From the NCBI GenBank assembly GCA_030762175.1, contig CM060846.1:310406512-310470511 (forward strand): a stretch of 64,000 bases of DNA. The letters run 5' to 3'. Of the stretch, positions 22,161-33,499 are shown piece by piece; within the stretch, counting starts at the first letter, position 1, and the number at the start of each line of letters is the position of its first letter. Position numbers and translations under genes: made by a program. Source of the stretch: Metallyticus violacea. Taxonomy: Eukaryota; Arthropoda; Insecta; Mantodea; Metallyticidae. The notes beneath the pieces are model-generated. The model was given only the letters and a program-made list of their open reading frames with translations, was not told the origin of the DNA and searched no databases.

Positions 22161-22725
22161 CAAGTTTTTAATGGTTCTCTCTTTAGTATAAAGACAAAGA
22201 GAGAGCATCATGCTGCTTGTGGTAAATGAACATGAGGTGGATACTGCATACTTCCTAAATGTTCATAAATGTATGTACGACAAGTAGTAGGTCACTTCCT
22301 GTCTTCTTCCTCGAATGAATAGAAAATAATTTTGAAAAATCTGCAAAACAAGAGAGGAAAAGTCAAATGATCTTAATAGGTTCCGTAGTTGAGTACTTGA
22401 CGTGGTAATAACGAAACTAATCTTTATAAATTCACAATATCTGGGGCTGCCAATAGAAATTGATAAAGAGTAATGATTCACCATTCATTTTGCACAGCAT
22501 TCCGCTTCTGCGTAGAGTTTTTGAAATATTCTGTTATACCATGCGTTCCATTTAGTCATTTGCCAACGGATGGATAACGCTCAGATTTCTCCGGTCTATA
22601 GCCTGCTGTTACGTCTGTTACTAGCAGATGGTTGACTGAAACACACGATTAAAATAACAAAATCTGTATAAAACATTTTCTCTCTTTCATTTAATCTCAA
22701 ATTTAAAAATGCATTCCTATTACTC

Positions 22726-22761
<36 letters not shown>

Positions 22762-22799
22762 GGAGACGAAGACGGAGGGCGGGAGAGAATGAATGAATG
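22161..22799. other. Gene-free stretch with GA tract
   Basis: No gene seen. A purine tract of (GA)n and G-rich sequence runs from 22727 to about 22790, directly beside the next SINE1 copy. Confidence 0.55.
22727..22790. repeat. (GA)n purine tract
   Basis: GA repeats with G-rich interruptions. A similar purine run resumes on the far side of the adjacent SINE1 copy (about 23070-23088), so the SINE probably landed inside one longer tract. Confidence 0.85.
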
Positions 22800-23070
22800 G
22801 TGTTTAACTTCCATTTTTACTACTGAGGCACCGTAGGCGGTGACACTGATGACACATGAAATGAAATGATGTATTATGAAAGAATTTATTTTTAAGGAAG
22901 AAAACGTTCCATGCCTAAGTTTAGGGTACCTCCCCGGCATTTGTCATTTATGAGGAATGAGGAAAACCTGGAAAAAACCTCAGTTAGGGAGGACGGTTCT
23001 GGCGGGATTCGAATCCCAGACCTCCCGCTCACGAGTCCGCGTCTTAACGACCTCGGCCACCCGTGGCGGT
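22800..23070 (-). mobile_element. SINE1, full length
   Basis: Complete minus-strand SINE1: reversed 3' end gtgtttaacttccattttta, aggcaccgtaggcggtg, cccggcatttgtcattta, aggaaaacctggaaaaaacc, the reversed B box ggattcgaatcc, and the head ending ggccacccgtggcggt. Both flanks are purine-rich; gggagagaat on one side and ggagagagtt on the other may be the target duplication, but low complexity makes this uncertain. Confidence 0.92.
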
Positions 23071-23767
23071 GGGGAGGGAGGGAGAGAGTTAATTAATATA
23101 CATGTTAATGATTAGTCTTACCTGTTTCTGATCGTTCTGAGATAGGAATATTAAACGGGTACTCAGAGACCGTAGGGTATTGATCATGGAATATGATAGT
23201 ATATCATGATATCAGATAGCAGATAGATATATCATGGAATAGAATAGTTAGAAAAATTACGTATTTGTTAAAATCTGATGTTTGAGAGCAATAACGTTTC
23301 ACCAATATTCGTGTAATAGACTCTTCAGTGATGAATGTTATTTGACAAACCAAAGAATCAATTCACAGTCTAGCTTGTCATAATAAACAAGGTGGTCTGT
23401 ATATGATGAACAGTTGAAATACTCTATAGTTATTGTTTTATTGTCAATATAATAAGAAAAAATGCAGATAAACACATTGAAAGGTCATAATGCGAGAGTC
23501 GCTAGTTACTTTTTTGTTACAATTGTTGCCCGTTCTGGTTGATACAATTTTCCTGACTGATCCACAATTAAGTCCTTTGTTTCTGTCGATCTCATGCATG
23601 TAATCAGCGATGTCCTGTTTCGTGCTATCTTGAGAACATGGCTTCTGAGAAAACGCATAGTCTCTGATAGGCCCTAAAAGAAGAAATCCATGGGTGTCGG
23701 TTACGGTGACGTAGGGAGTCAATTGAGGGATACTGACAAATAATTCATTTGTTGTGAAAATCTATCA

Positions 23768-23840
23768 GGTAGCTGTCGACCTTAAGCCTGGAGCGCTTCT
23801 TTCCTTAAAAAAAAAAAAATAAATAAATAAAATAAAAAAG
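23768..23840 (+). mobile_element. SINE1 internal fragment
   Basis: The stretch caggtagctgtcgaccttaa followed by gcctggagcgcttctttcctt and a long A-rich run matches the SINE1 gaggtaccctaaacttaggc to linker region. Head and 3' end are absent. It ends in an A/AAAT run rather than the usual cctttcccaatt linker. Confidence 0.6.
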
Positions 23841-25256
23841 AGGAAGGAAATCATATTCTAGTTTGATCCGAGACAGGACAACGTTCTCCAAAATTTTCTT
23901 GTAAACATCATCAGTAAATAACAGGGAACTAAAGATGTCATTACACTCCAAATCATTGTGCCACCCGATTAAGTTTTTGTTCAACAGTTCTTTTGAGCAA
24001 TTGTTCACAAAATTCAAGTCATAGTCATTTTCGAGTAGTCTCGAGCAATACGTGTTCATATCAGGAAAACGCAGCAACACTTGCAACGAATGTGAAGAAA
24101 CACACATTTTTTGTGATGCTTTTCTTTGGGATTTTTGGAGGGCTGTTGTAAATTTACAACTATCAAGAATGTATTATACTCACTTTTTACATTTCTTGGT
24201 CAACCACATTTATGTGTATGATGCAAAGGACAATTTTTCTCAATTTGTCATGGAGTTTGTAATGGTTTGTTTTTTGGATGAATCTGCCAGATGTTTCCTT
24301 GAATTTCCTAACAGTCTTAGCGTACTGACACTTCCAACATTCCGTCAAAATCCATTTCCTAAGTTCAAAAGTAAAAATGTGGCTTTTAATTAGTGTGTGT
24401 TCCCGTAAAAATAAAAATTTCTGCATGACTATAATGTGGCTACGAAGGAAACAAGTGAAATTACGAAATAGGATTAGACTATGCCACCACCAATGAAAAT
24501 ATATAACCTTAGCAGTATACCTATACTAAGCATCTAATGTAAATGCACACCTACATACTGCGAGAATATGGCATTGTAGATTTCGTAGACCAAAAATGTA
24601 CTCATTGTATTATTATAACAGATGGAACGATGTTATACCAGAAGAGGTTTTAAGGACGCATCTGGTAGCACTTACAGCTAGTTTGTTTCCACTTTAGTTT
24701 ATCAACTTTGTATATGCAATTTTGGGTGAGGTATCCCAAGGGCTGACGAATAGCTCCCGTAATAATGTTACACTAATGGAAATGAAGATGTTTACTAATG
24801 CACTCAGTTGATTCCTTACACGTGCTTTCCAGGTTGTAGTTGTAAGCAATTAGCACTTTGGAGATTTACCCAATAGAATGTCTTGCTCCTGAGACACATA
24901 CGGTGAGGTTATTTGAGTTACGGCCAGCATGAACGCGGCTGCTTGCTGAGGAAATGCATATTCATATTTTTACTGAAAGCATAACATAATAAGGTTGATA
25001 ATAAGCACCCTGTGTTATAAGGGAGTTTGAAATTGATGCTTTTCAACGGCAATACATTACCGACAGTTGCGTAGGGAATTTTTGTATTTCATTTAACTTT
25101 TATTCCTACGGTGGTTCTGAACACATTTCTTGTCATTAGAGATCCTGTCTCTTGTAATATTTTTCATAAGTTGGGGAAAGTTTCTTTGCCTGGAACACGG
25201 TTGCCAGGATATTTTTTTGCCAATTACCCTACCGCTCCAATTTAAGAATCCGTTTT

Positions 25257-25258
<2 letters not shown>

Positions 25259-25309
<51 letters not shown>

Positions 25310-25312
25310 ACA
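25259..25312. repeat. (CA)n microsatellite
   Basis: About 23 uninterrupted CA units followed by a short imperfect section. Confidence 0.95.
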
Positions 25313-26092
25313 TATAGTGGCATAACTATCGGGGAACAATTAAGACACAAGTTTACACAGAGTGAAAGCACCGGTTAACACAAGCACTTAACCACTCGCT
25401 GACAAAGTCTCCTATAACTACAAGCTACTACACGTACATGCTCTATAGGCCTCACAGTAAAAATCCGTTATAAACGTTGTACACATGACGAGAGTCAATA
25501 GCGGCGACGTTCCATCATCTTGAGAGTTATTTTTGGCCTACGTCGACAGCTGTGCGCAGCGCACGCTGGAACAAGGTTATCTGTTTGCCCATCGCAATAA
25601 CAAACAATGTCTGCGCTAACGGCTTTATGTGGACTGTCAATCGCAATTTGATATTACAAGGGCAAGCGTTATTTATATATTTGTGCTATTATTACTCTGC
25701 GGTTGAGATAGTATATCCCAATTCTTAGTTTTATTACGAGCTATTGGTGCGTCATTCTATTATGATAGTGTAATATGAAGTAAAATTTAATGTAGTGTAT
25801 TGAAAATTTATCACAATTACAGGGATATTTTATGTATGTTAAAACAAACTCATGTAGGGAAGCGCGTGGACGATTTGTAGAGAAATCCACTGCTGAACCC
25901 GTTTCACGTAGTTATACTTTTTTTATTTCATTTGGGCAACCGAGAACTCTAAATGTAAGACCTAAGCGAAAGCGCGTTCTGTTTTGCTATTACAAAAGGA
26001 AATTATATGTAGATGAAATTGGAGATATATTAACACGTTCTGCGTTGTCTTATATCGGAAAAAGGAGTCTCAAAATTCCCAACCTATAAATA

Positions 26093-26412
26093 ATATAATT
26101 CAGATTTTTTATTATTTATTTCTTTATAGACGCTCTTTCACATCTCAGGTCATCAGCGTCCCATTCAACTCAGGGCGTGAAACGATCGACAAATTTTGTT
26201 AAGAGGCCTCTCTTTCAGGCTCGAGGTTCTTTTTCGTGCCGTAAACGTACGACACGGGACCCACGGCTTTACTTCCCTTCCGAAGGAAGTCATACTTAGG
26301 ATTTTTACGCCCGAAAAAATTCATCGGTCCTGGCCGGGTCGAACCCGCGATCTTGGGTTTAGGAGGCAAGTATGGTAAGCACTACACAACCAGGACCGAC
26401 ATATAATTCAGA
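26093..26412 (-). mobile_element. SINE2 copy A with perfect target-site duplication
   Basis: A retroposon of 296 bp (26105-26400) between two exact copies of atataattcaga (26093-26104 and 26401-26412). Read on the minus strand it starts gtcggtcctggttgtgtagt, with a tRNA-like fold: tcggtcc near the start pairs with ggaccga about 70 bases on, gtagtgcttacc is A-box-like and cgggttcgacccgg is the B box. The body contains tcggaagggaagtaaagcc, gggacccgtgtcgtac-like sequence read from the other strand and agcgtctataaagaaataaa, ending in an A/T-rich tail. Confidence 0.93.
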
Positions 26413-26746
26413 CTGTATACGAACTTACGACCAGACTTACTCATCAACTTTATTGCTGAACTTACCGAAGATCCAGATTTAGTATCAATATGGGTTAAAC
26501 AAAACATTATCATGAATTCGGGAGTATCGCAGGCAAACATACTGTGGCCTAATCGATTATTAAACAAAACCAATCTAACATAACGCATTCCCATTAATCT
26601 TAATGAAACACAAGTGCCTATAAAATCGTTTGTGAAAAATATGGGTATTTATTTGATAGTAATATTAATTGGTATAAATTCCAACATAAAAGTGTACAGA
26701 AATATCTTCAGTATTTTATTCTCGGAAAAGGCTTCAGAATTTTTTC
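26413..26746. other. Spacer between two SINE2 copies
   Basis: AT-rich, no gene seen. Confidence 0.5.
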
Positions 26747-27071
26747 ACATTCAATATGATTTTTTATTTGTTTATTTAAGGACTCTCTTTAACATCTCGG
26801 GCCATCAGCGTCCCATTTTTTTTTTTAGGGCGTGAATCGGCCGACAAATTTTGCTTAGAGGCCTCTTTTTTCAGGCTTGAGGTTCTTTATCGTGCCTTAA
26901 ATGTACGACACGGGACCCAAGGATTTACCTCCCTTCCGAAGGAAGGCATACTTACGATTTTTATGCCCGAAAAAATCCATCGATCCTGGCTGGGTTCGAA
27001 TCCGCAACCTTGGGTTTAGAAAGCAAGTATGGTTACCACTGCAACACCAGGACCGACAACATTCAATATGA
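26747..27071 (-). mobile_element. SINE2 copy B with perfect target-site duplication
   Basis: Second SINE2 (26760-27058) in the same orientation as copy A, between two exact copies of acattcaatatga (26747-26759 and 27059-27071). It shares the tRNA-like head (ctgggttcgaatccgc, caagtatggttaccactg on the relevant strands) and the body words cttccgaaggaag, gtacgacacgggaccca and ggccatcagcgtccca. A T run near 26815 is longer than in copy A. The two copies differ at many sites, so they are separate insertions. Confidence 0.93.
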
Positions 27072-27306
27072 AAAAACACTTGCACCGACATTGATTATCT
27101 CTCATTTCGATTACTACGACATTCTGTAAATGACAAAACGACAAATTTTAAACAAAGGCTAGAACGTGTTTATAATGCCTGCACACTCTACGTATGTAAC
27201 CCTACATAAATCAAGTCATATAACTCCAGATTTTGACTTGCATGCTGGAAGGAAGTTGCACTCCTTCATTCTTCTGCGTCGATTTCTATGCACCTCAACT
27301 CCGCAC

Positions 27307-28229
27307 TATCTTTCGACCGCCACGGGTGGCCGAGATCATTAAGGCGCGGACTCATGAGCGGGAGGTCTAGGGTTTGAATCGCACCAGGACTGTACTCCCT
27401 GACAGAGATCTTTTTCCAGAGTTTACTCAATCCTCATAAACGGCAAGTGCCGGGGAGGTGCCCTAAACTTAAACCTGGAGCATTTCCTTCCTTATAAAAA
27501 TTCATTCCCGATTCCCATGTTGGAACTTGCCCCATTTGTTTTTTCTTTTCATTGGCTTTCAATAATGTGAACTGCTCTAGAATTTTAATCCCTTCCTGTC
27601 AAGCGTGTGTCTCCTTGCTTCAGAAGGAAGCTCATTTAAGAGGTTCAGATTGTTTTCGGACACACAGGCGGTTTATGGAGCGCATGATATTTTATAATTA
27701 GTTGTATGAGCGTCCTTAAGCTGTAAACTTTTGATATAATGGCGTAATTTGTTAGTTTTGTCTCTAATTTTTCAACTCTCAATCAAAACCAAAATTCCTA
27801 TAATTGGTTCGGATCTTCCATCATAGAAGAAGGTAGTGTATCTTATGGAAGATTTCCATAAGATTTTATTATTTTTATTATTCTTTCACGCTACAGTTTA
27901 TATGAAGCTACAGGTCACTATAGAAGCACACGCTAATTACACAGAAATTTTGAATAAAATTTCACTTCACAAAGAATTCAGAAAACAAGAAGCGCACTGC
28001 CAATCACTTTACGGCATATCCTCGTTAACCCCTCCAAATTTCCCTCAATCCTCATAAACGGCAAATGCCGGAGAGGTACCCTAAACTTGGACCTGGAGCG
28101 TGTCCTTCCTTAAAAAAAAAACTCTTTCCCAATTTATCATTTCATCTCATGTATCATCAGTGTCCACCAGCTGTGGTGCCTCAGTAGTAAAACGGGCGTT
28201 AAACATAATTAAAAAAATATATATTTCGA
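27307..28229 (+). mobile_element. Composite: SINE1 - 521-bp insert - SINE1
   Basis: A left SINE1 piece (27317-27513) runs from the head ccgccacgggtggccgagat through the B box ggtttgaatc to the linker attcccgatt. It is followed by the 521-bp block (27514-28034), then a right SINE1 piece that restarts at ccaaatttccctcaatcctc and continues to the 3' end (aacgggcgttaaacat). About 100 bp of SINE is therefore present on both sides (27416-27513 and 28034-28134, roughly 85% identical). Outer flanks tat(c/a)tttcga at 27307-27316 and 28220-28229 look like one target-site duplication around the whole structure. Confidence 0.85.
27514..28034 (+). repeat. 521-bp duplicated block, copy 2
   Basis: About 98% identical to 20303-20823 with no net length change. 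The edges are abrupt: SINE1 sequence ends at cccgatt on the left and resumes at ccaaattt on the right. No inverted repeats or poly(A) tail belong to the block itself, so it does not look like a transposon by its own ends. Confidence 0.95.
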
Positions 28230-28940
28230 CAAGTTTTCACGCCTGTCTTCTAATCAATTGTGAGATAAAATATAACATTTACGATTTGGTTTCAACACAC
28301 AGTGCATAATTACTAATTTTATATATTGTGCTCCTGTAAGAATCCTCACAAATTCTTGCCTTTGGTTCAGCGATGCCCATCTATCTCAGCTTGTTTCTCG
28401 TCTTAACTAATTGGTTTTGTTCATTAGCCCATCAAAAATCCATTCTACCTCTACTCTTCTGCGAATTTGGCATTTAGTTATATCATTTTCTTTTATTATC
28501 GAAAAATCATATTTATAAAAGTGCTTGAAAAACCTAAAAAACTCGCTCTTTGAGAGCTGACTGTAGCAGTAATTATAAACGTCGCCCAGAGAGTAATATA
28601 ATATTTATATGTTTGTAAATAGCGTATTCATTGTTTTCAGCAGGGATATACATTCTTTATTTAATTATGTGAATAGTAATTATAGCCACAGTGTCTTATA
28701 ACACTATTTGTTAGTGTAAATAGTAATTACTAGGCACATATTAAGATTTTTATTTTGGAGTGGAATAATGAATGCTAATATAGCACCTGCAGACTTTACA
28801 TGTTTACATAAGAGTAAAAGTGAAAAGGAAACACCTGGCATTCAAACTAATGTATTTTTCCAAGCGTTGGAGAGCACGATTTTTACGCTGGTACATTGGC
28901 CCGCTAAATTTTCGCACCCTTCCAGAACATTCTGTACAAA
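28230..28940. other. Gene-free stretch
   Basis: AT-rich. Open frames of 66-79 codons on both strands at 28768-29042 are not recognised. Confidence 0.5.
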
Positions 28941-29517
28941 CCGGCCAATCAGTCGCGAGCAATTTAAATTTTTAAAGTTGGTGATGCTTCTAAGCATACG
29001 TGGGTAGACCGCAAGACTTGTTGTCGACACGTGGGTACTCAAGAGCTTGTATATAAAAGGGCAATTCGTCCAGTTTCAGGCACTCTTTAGACATTCTTCA
29101 TTCATTCTTGATCATGTAGGGGCATTCAGTCGAATGCGGAAATTTTGTGATCAAACAGCAGGCGCGCAACTTATATATCATGCGAGTGGAATGCATAGCC
29201 GCGTGATATTAAGGTCAAAACCTCGAGAGCAAACAAGCAATAGTTGATTGCAAACTTTAATTCCTGTGAGAAACTCGTACGGTAGATCAATACTTAGAAA
29301 AGCCTTGCCGCTCCGTTTGAATCAGCTAATGAAGTGACTATTTACATACTCCGTAAGCTCGCGGTCATCGTAGGTACTTAGCTTGCCAGCGCGCCAATTT
29401 AATTAACTATTAGTTCAAGGGTCACGGACATTCATTTCCCAAGACGAACAAATAACTTCTTTGTAACGTGGAATTTGGTCAATAAATATACTTGTCTCAC
29501 CGCATTTCTTCATGTGT
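28941..29517 (+). promoter_or_regulatory. Core-promoter-like region, possible solo LTR
   Basis: A CCAAT box (ggccaatcag, about 28943), then tatataaaaggg at 29049-29060 as a TATA box, a possible start at gtttcagg about 30 bases on, and a polyadenylation-like aataaa near 29482 followed by TTGT. This order over about 450 bp suits the U3-R-U5 plan of an LTR, or a short pol II transcription unit. No primer-binding site, second LTR or retroviral-type protein was found nearby, and TG...CA ends were not fixed. Confidence 0.35.
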
Positions 29518-31002
29518 TAATATTTTGAAAGAACTTTCTGTCCCTTCCCGTAATATCCAGACAAAGAAGACTGCGAAAATCTCTGAGATCCGATAGTCGG
29601 TGGAAGCGACGACCATCGGCTACGCCTACGCAACAACGACTGACTCCGAGAACTCTCGTTGGAAGGCTCCGACAAAAACCCAAACCCAACAACAACGGTT
29701 TCATGACACAAAACTTTGCTGGCCTTATACTCTTTATTAACACACTACGCTTATGCATATTTTTGTCGTTTTACACCAATCACATTACATCGTTATTGTG
29801 TTGTTTAATTTTTTTTAATGCTGAATGTATTTTATATAAAATACTTTTAGATAACTTTAGCCTTACTGCGATGCTCAATAATTAACACAAAATACCTCTC
29901 GTTTTGGTTAATATACCTTGATATTCTTTTCAGCGTTTCATCTTCAACGTGACGTTATTTCCACAAAGTAATGTAACGGCAATGTCATCAAACTAAAATG
30001 ACACAATTTCCTTTGGATGTGGGACTTTTATGGTCAATATTTATAGGGTACTTAATATTGTTAAAAGAAAATTCAAACTTTACTCCGCCTGGTGCCGTAA
30101 TTCAACCATTTGAAGAAAGAAGAATGATCAATACGTAGATAATTCAGTACTATAGTTAAGCTACAATATACTCTTTTATGTCTGCTATTCACTCCTCCAA
30201 AGTCTCAAAATAATGATGCAATAGATATTTATTATAAAGATAGAGACGAAATATGATGATTTTTTGGCAAAATCTTGTATCGTAGCCTCTAATGTGTGAT
30301 CAGTAGGTTACTATATACCACAATAAAATTTATAAAATATAATGGAATTTGATTCATTTTACACCAGACTTTCTATATTTATTGATTAAACAGAAGCATA
30401 TTATGACCAAAATCGTAAGTAACTTTTCATCTATTTCTGTATAAAGAAGTAGTAGCTATGAAAAATAACAAAGAGTTACTACCAAACTAATTTTAAAATT
30501 CTTGAAAATGCCACATTGCAATGAGACAAAGATATAAAATTACTAGTCTTTTGGGCATTTTATTTTCAAAGAGGAAAATAGTCATTTTCAATTTCGTACC
30601 CATAGGATTTTTGTACTGATTGTTTACCCAAATGAATTGTTATAGATCTTCCGTACTATGAAATGAACAATATATTGAAGCTGCAAATGAACCCAGTATT
30701 CGTCAGATTTTAAATTTCTCTGGAATTCGCAAGGAAGATTCACAAAAATGCGACCATGAACCAGAAATTTTGCTAAAAAGTACTTTTCACCTGAACCATG
30801 GCGAGGGTCCTAAGGGGGTATTTTTCATGAATATTTTCCTCTCTTGTACTCTCTACCAACTGAGACATGGGTGCTTGTCATGCCTTGAAATTTATGTATC
30901 TTCACAGATTTGCTGTTCTGTCTTTTCAATTTATCTAAAACGTTTATTTGTAAGCACATGATACAAGCTAATGCCTCTACTTATTCCATATTAGTATAAC
31001 AG
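29518..31002. other. Gene-free stretch
   Basis: At 29560-29700 a GC-richer patch is open on both strands but unrecognised. The rest is AT-rich. Confidence 0.5.
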
Positions 31003-31149
31003 GTTCTCAGTCTACACCAGCAAGTCTTTGTGGTACCTGGAGGCTAACGCCCATATCATGATTAATTCGCATGAGTTCCACGTTGAAATTGTGGAGATTA
31101 ATGAGCATAGAGCTAGAGCACAAGGTTCCTCGGTAGCAGAGATGGACAG
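31003..31149 (+). CDS. Possible coding exon, unknown protein
   Basis: A 147-base segment that starts after ccatattagtataacag (AG at 31001-31002) and ends at gatggacag before a gtgact donor. It contributes 1 nt, 48 open codons and 2 nt, the same phase pattern as the candidate at 19417-19596, so the two could be spliced in frame. The translation contains FSVYTSKSLWYLEANAHIM, SHEFHVEIVEINEHRARAQG and SSVAEMDR, with coding-like codon choice. The frame hits stops soon on both sides. No family is recognised; the donor is only moderate, and a decayed transposon remains possible. Confidence 0.3.
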
Positions 31150-33207
31150 GTGACTAGTTTAAGTAACATTTATACATTCTTCAGTATCGCCCAGAATCTC
31201 TTGAAATAAAACTATTCTCCGCAGATGATATGGAGGTAAAATTCACGATTTTTGGACAAGGTAACGGGGTAAGAATTATCAGGACAAGGAGAAAAATCGT
31301 AACGGGTTTCATGAATTTGTCCCTTAGAAGCATTTGAACTGGAGCTCATTCCTAACTTGGTTACTTTTTAAAACATCAAATACTACCCTCAACGATTTCC
31401 ATGTGGCAAATGTGTTCCTTGTGCAAAATTTAGTTTGATTTGACTGATATGCACAAAGAAGCAATCGCACTTTCCCCTTTATTCGTAAATTTTACTCGTA
31501 GTTTAGCTTAGTATCAAGCTCAATTTTTCGTCCAAAGATCAAAGAACTGAGTTCCGTCAGTTTATAAAACCTACTCTGTGTATTCGGTAAAATACAAATC
31601 TCTGTTAATACACTTTAATGCAGGTAGAGTTGGTAAAATTGGTTAGATTTTTACTTAAATGAAACAATCAAATAAATTATGCGAGATAAAACAAGAATTA
31701 TTTTTTTTATTTATTCAATTCATATTCATAGCTATACATAAGACCATATTTCACATATGAACCTTACCATATAATCCCAATTGTTGTAAATCGTGTACTT
31801 AGAAAGTGTGAAATTAAATGTCCTCTTAAAAACACGAGTGCTTTTCTACCTGTGTAATAACAGAACCGTTGTGCGGTTTGCTGTAGGAAAATGGGAAACT
31901 TAACCATTATGGGCTCTATTTCAACATTAGAAACATAAATACATAGTTTTAATTGTATTTTCTTATGAAATATCGGATACTCTGTTAACATATTAATGAC
32001 ATTCTTCTAGAGTGATGATAATGATCTGGAAATCTCTATATTCATGCACGTAGTATTTTATTGAATAGTAAAGCAATTTTTCAGTCGCAATTGGAAGCAG
32101 TGTATTTTTCATTTTATTTTGTATTTGGCCTTGAGTTGAGTTGAGTTGGTTACTTATAGCTAAGGAAAGTGATACATTAAACATTTTAGAAGTCCATGGA
32201 CATAAAGGTGGATCAGTATATAAACCTTTCCATTCTTTGAAAGCCTGCAAATCATTTATTTTCAAAAATCATCATTTTCTTGATTACTGCTATGTTTCCT
32301 ATCATAACGCTTTCCACATCCTAACAAATTACTCATTGATGTAGTGCAGGCTACTTTCTCCTTAATAGTAAGAGCATTTCTTTTGTAATAGGGATCTGTA
32401 AATTTGCCGTATTTCTGCCTCTTCTACGCAGCATCCTTATAGCCGAATTCGTCTGCTGCAGAAAACAGTACTTTCTTGAATTACACTTGTACCTCTCAGA
32501 AATACTATCACAGGTTTGTGTATATCCGTCATTTCCTTCAAATTTTATATTGTTTACCATACAGTCCGCATATTTTGCACATTATCTGTAATAATAGTGA
32601 ACTTCTTTTCTCGCGTATCATCAGTGACAAATATTTCAGAGGCAGTGTACTGGGCAATTACCTATGAGTCATCACGCTTGTCCCTTACCAGATACAATGA
32701 AGTTGACAACTTATTATCTGATATATTGTCTCAGCCATCCACAATTAATGCAAGAGTACTTGAAATATCTGAACCCTGATCAAGTGTGTAGATGGTTCAT
32801 TACAATCTTCCCAATTTTTACGCAAGAGTTTCGAATCCATTTTAATCAAATAACTAAGCGAACTACTGTATACCGTGTACTTCGTTTGAATGACATACTG
32901 TTGTGGTAGTGGTTTTCTTTCTTCTCTTAAGGTAGGCAGAATTGTGACACATTTGGTCAGATGCTCTTCTTTGGGCCTTTGTTAGCACAACCAAATACTT
33001 TATACCTGTTTAAGGGTTTTTTCTGCTTTTTGATTTTGAAATTCTTCAATATTTTCTTCAGTATTCCAGATTAACTCTTATAAAATTCTGTTATTGAAAT
33101 CCAGTAATTTTCTTTTGTTTGTTATTTCTCTTTTAACTATGATTTCCGCATTCAGTAATTTATTTTGTATATATAATATTTTTCTTGCGATTTGATTTTA
33201 GTAGCAA

Positions 33208-33250
<43 letters not shown>

Positions 33251-33272
33251 GTTGTTGTTGTTGTTGTTGTTG
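33208..33272. repeat. (TTA)n-(GTT)n compound microsatellite
   Basis: About 14 TTA units followed by about 7 GTT units, an abrupt change of unit within one tract. Confidence 0.95.
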
Positions 33273-33467
33273 TTATTATATCTGTATTATTTTATTCTTT
33301 TCTTTAATTTATTTTTTATTTTCCCTATGAAATTCTTGTTTCTCTTCTTCCTTTTTTGTGGTTCTTCTTCTTTTATCATACTTCTGTATATATTTAACTT
33401 TTTTTACTAATCATTTTCAAATTTTCTGCTATTTTGTTCCTGGAGGAAAATTTTATTTTATTTATGT

Positions 33468-33470
<3 letters not shown>

Positions 33471-33499
<29 letters not shown>
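33471..33499. repeat. Poly(T) run
   Basis: 29 consecutive T. No recognisable SINE or LINE body on the minus strand upstream, so it is annotated only as simple repeat. Confidence 0.9.

Larger units (their letters stand above)
23096..26092. other. Gene-free stretch with uncertain protein-like frame
   Basis: Holds a SINE1 fragment (23768-23840) and an (AC)n repeat (25259-25312). On the minus strand 24107-23805 is open for 100 codons and reads protein-like (DIFSSLLFTDDVYKKILENV), with faint resemblance to the FFTDELxxxIVxETN segment of piggyBac-type transposases; too weak to call. At 25490-25630 a GC-richer patch has no clear identity. Confidence 0.45.

Noticed and set aside
22596..23096. Open frames across the 22.8-kb SINE
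   Set aside because: They translate SINE1 and GA repeats and recur at other SINE1 copies in the same frames.
32560..32680. Possible hAT transposase remnant (FTIITDNVQNM, minus strand)
   Set aside because: Only one short motif fits, the surrounding frame is closed by stops, and no BED finger or dimerisation domain is readable.
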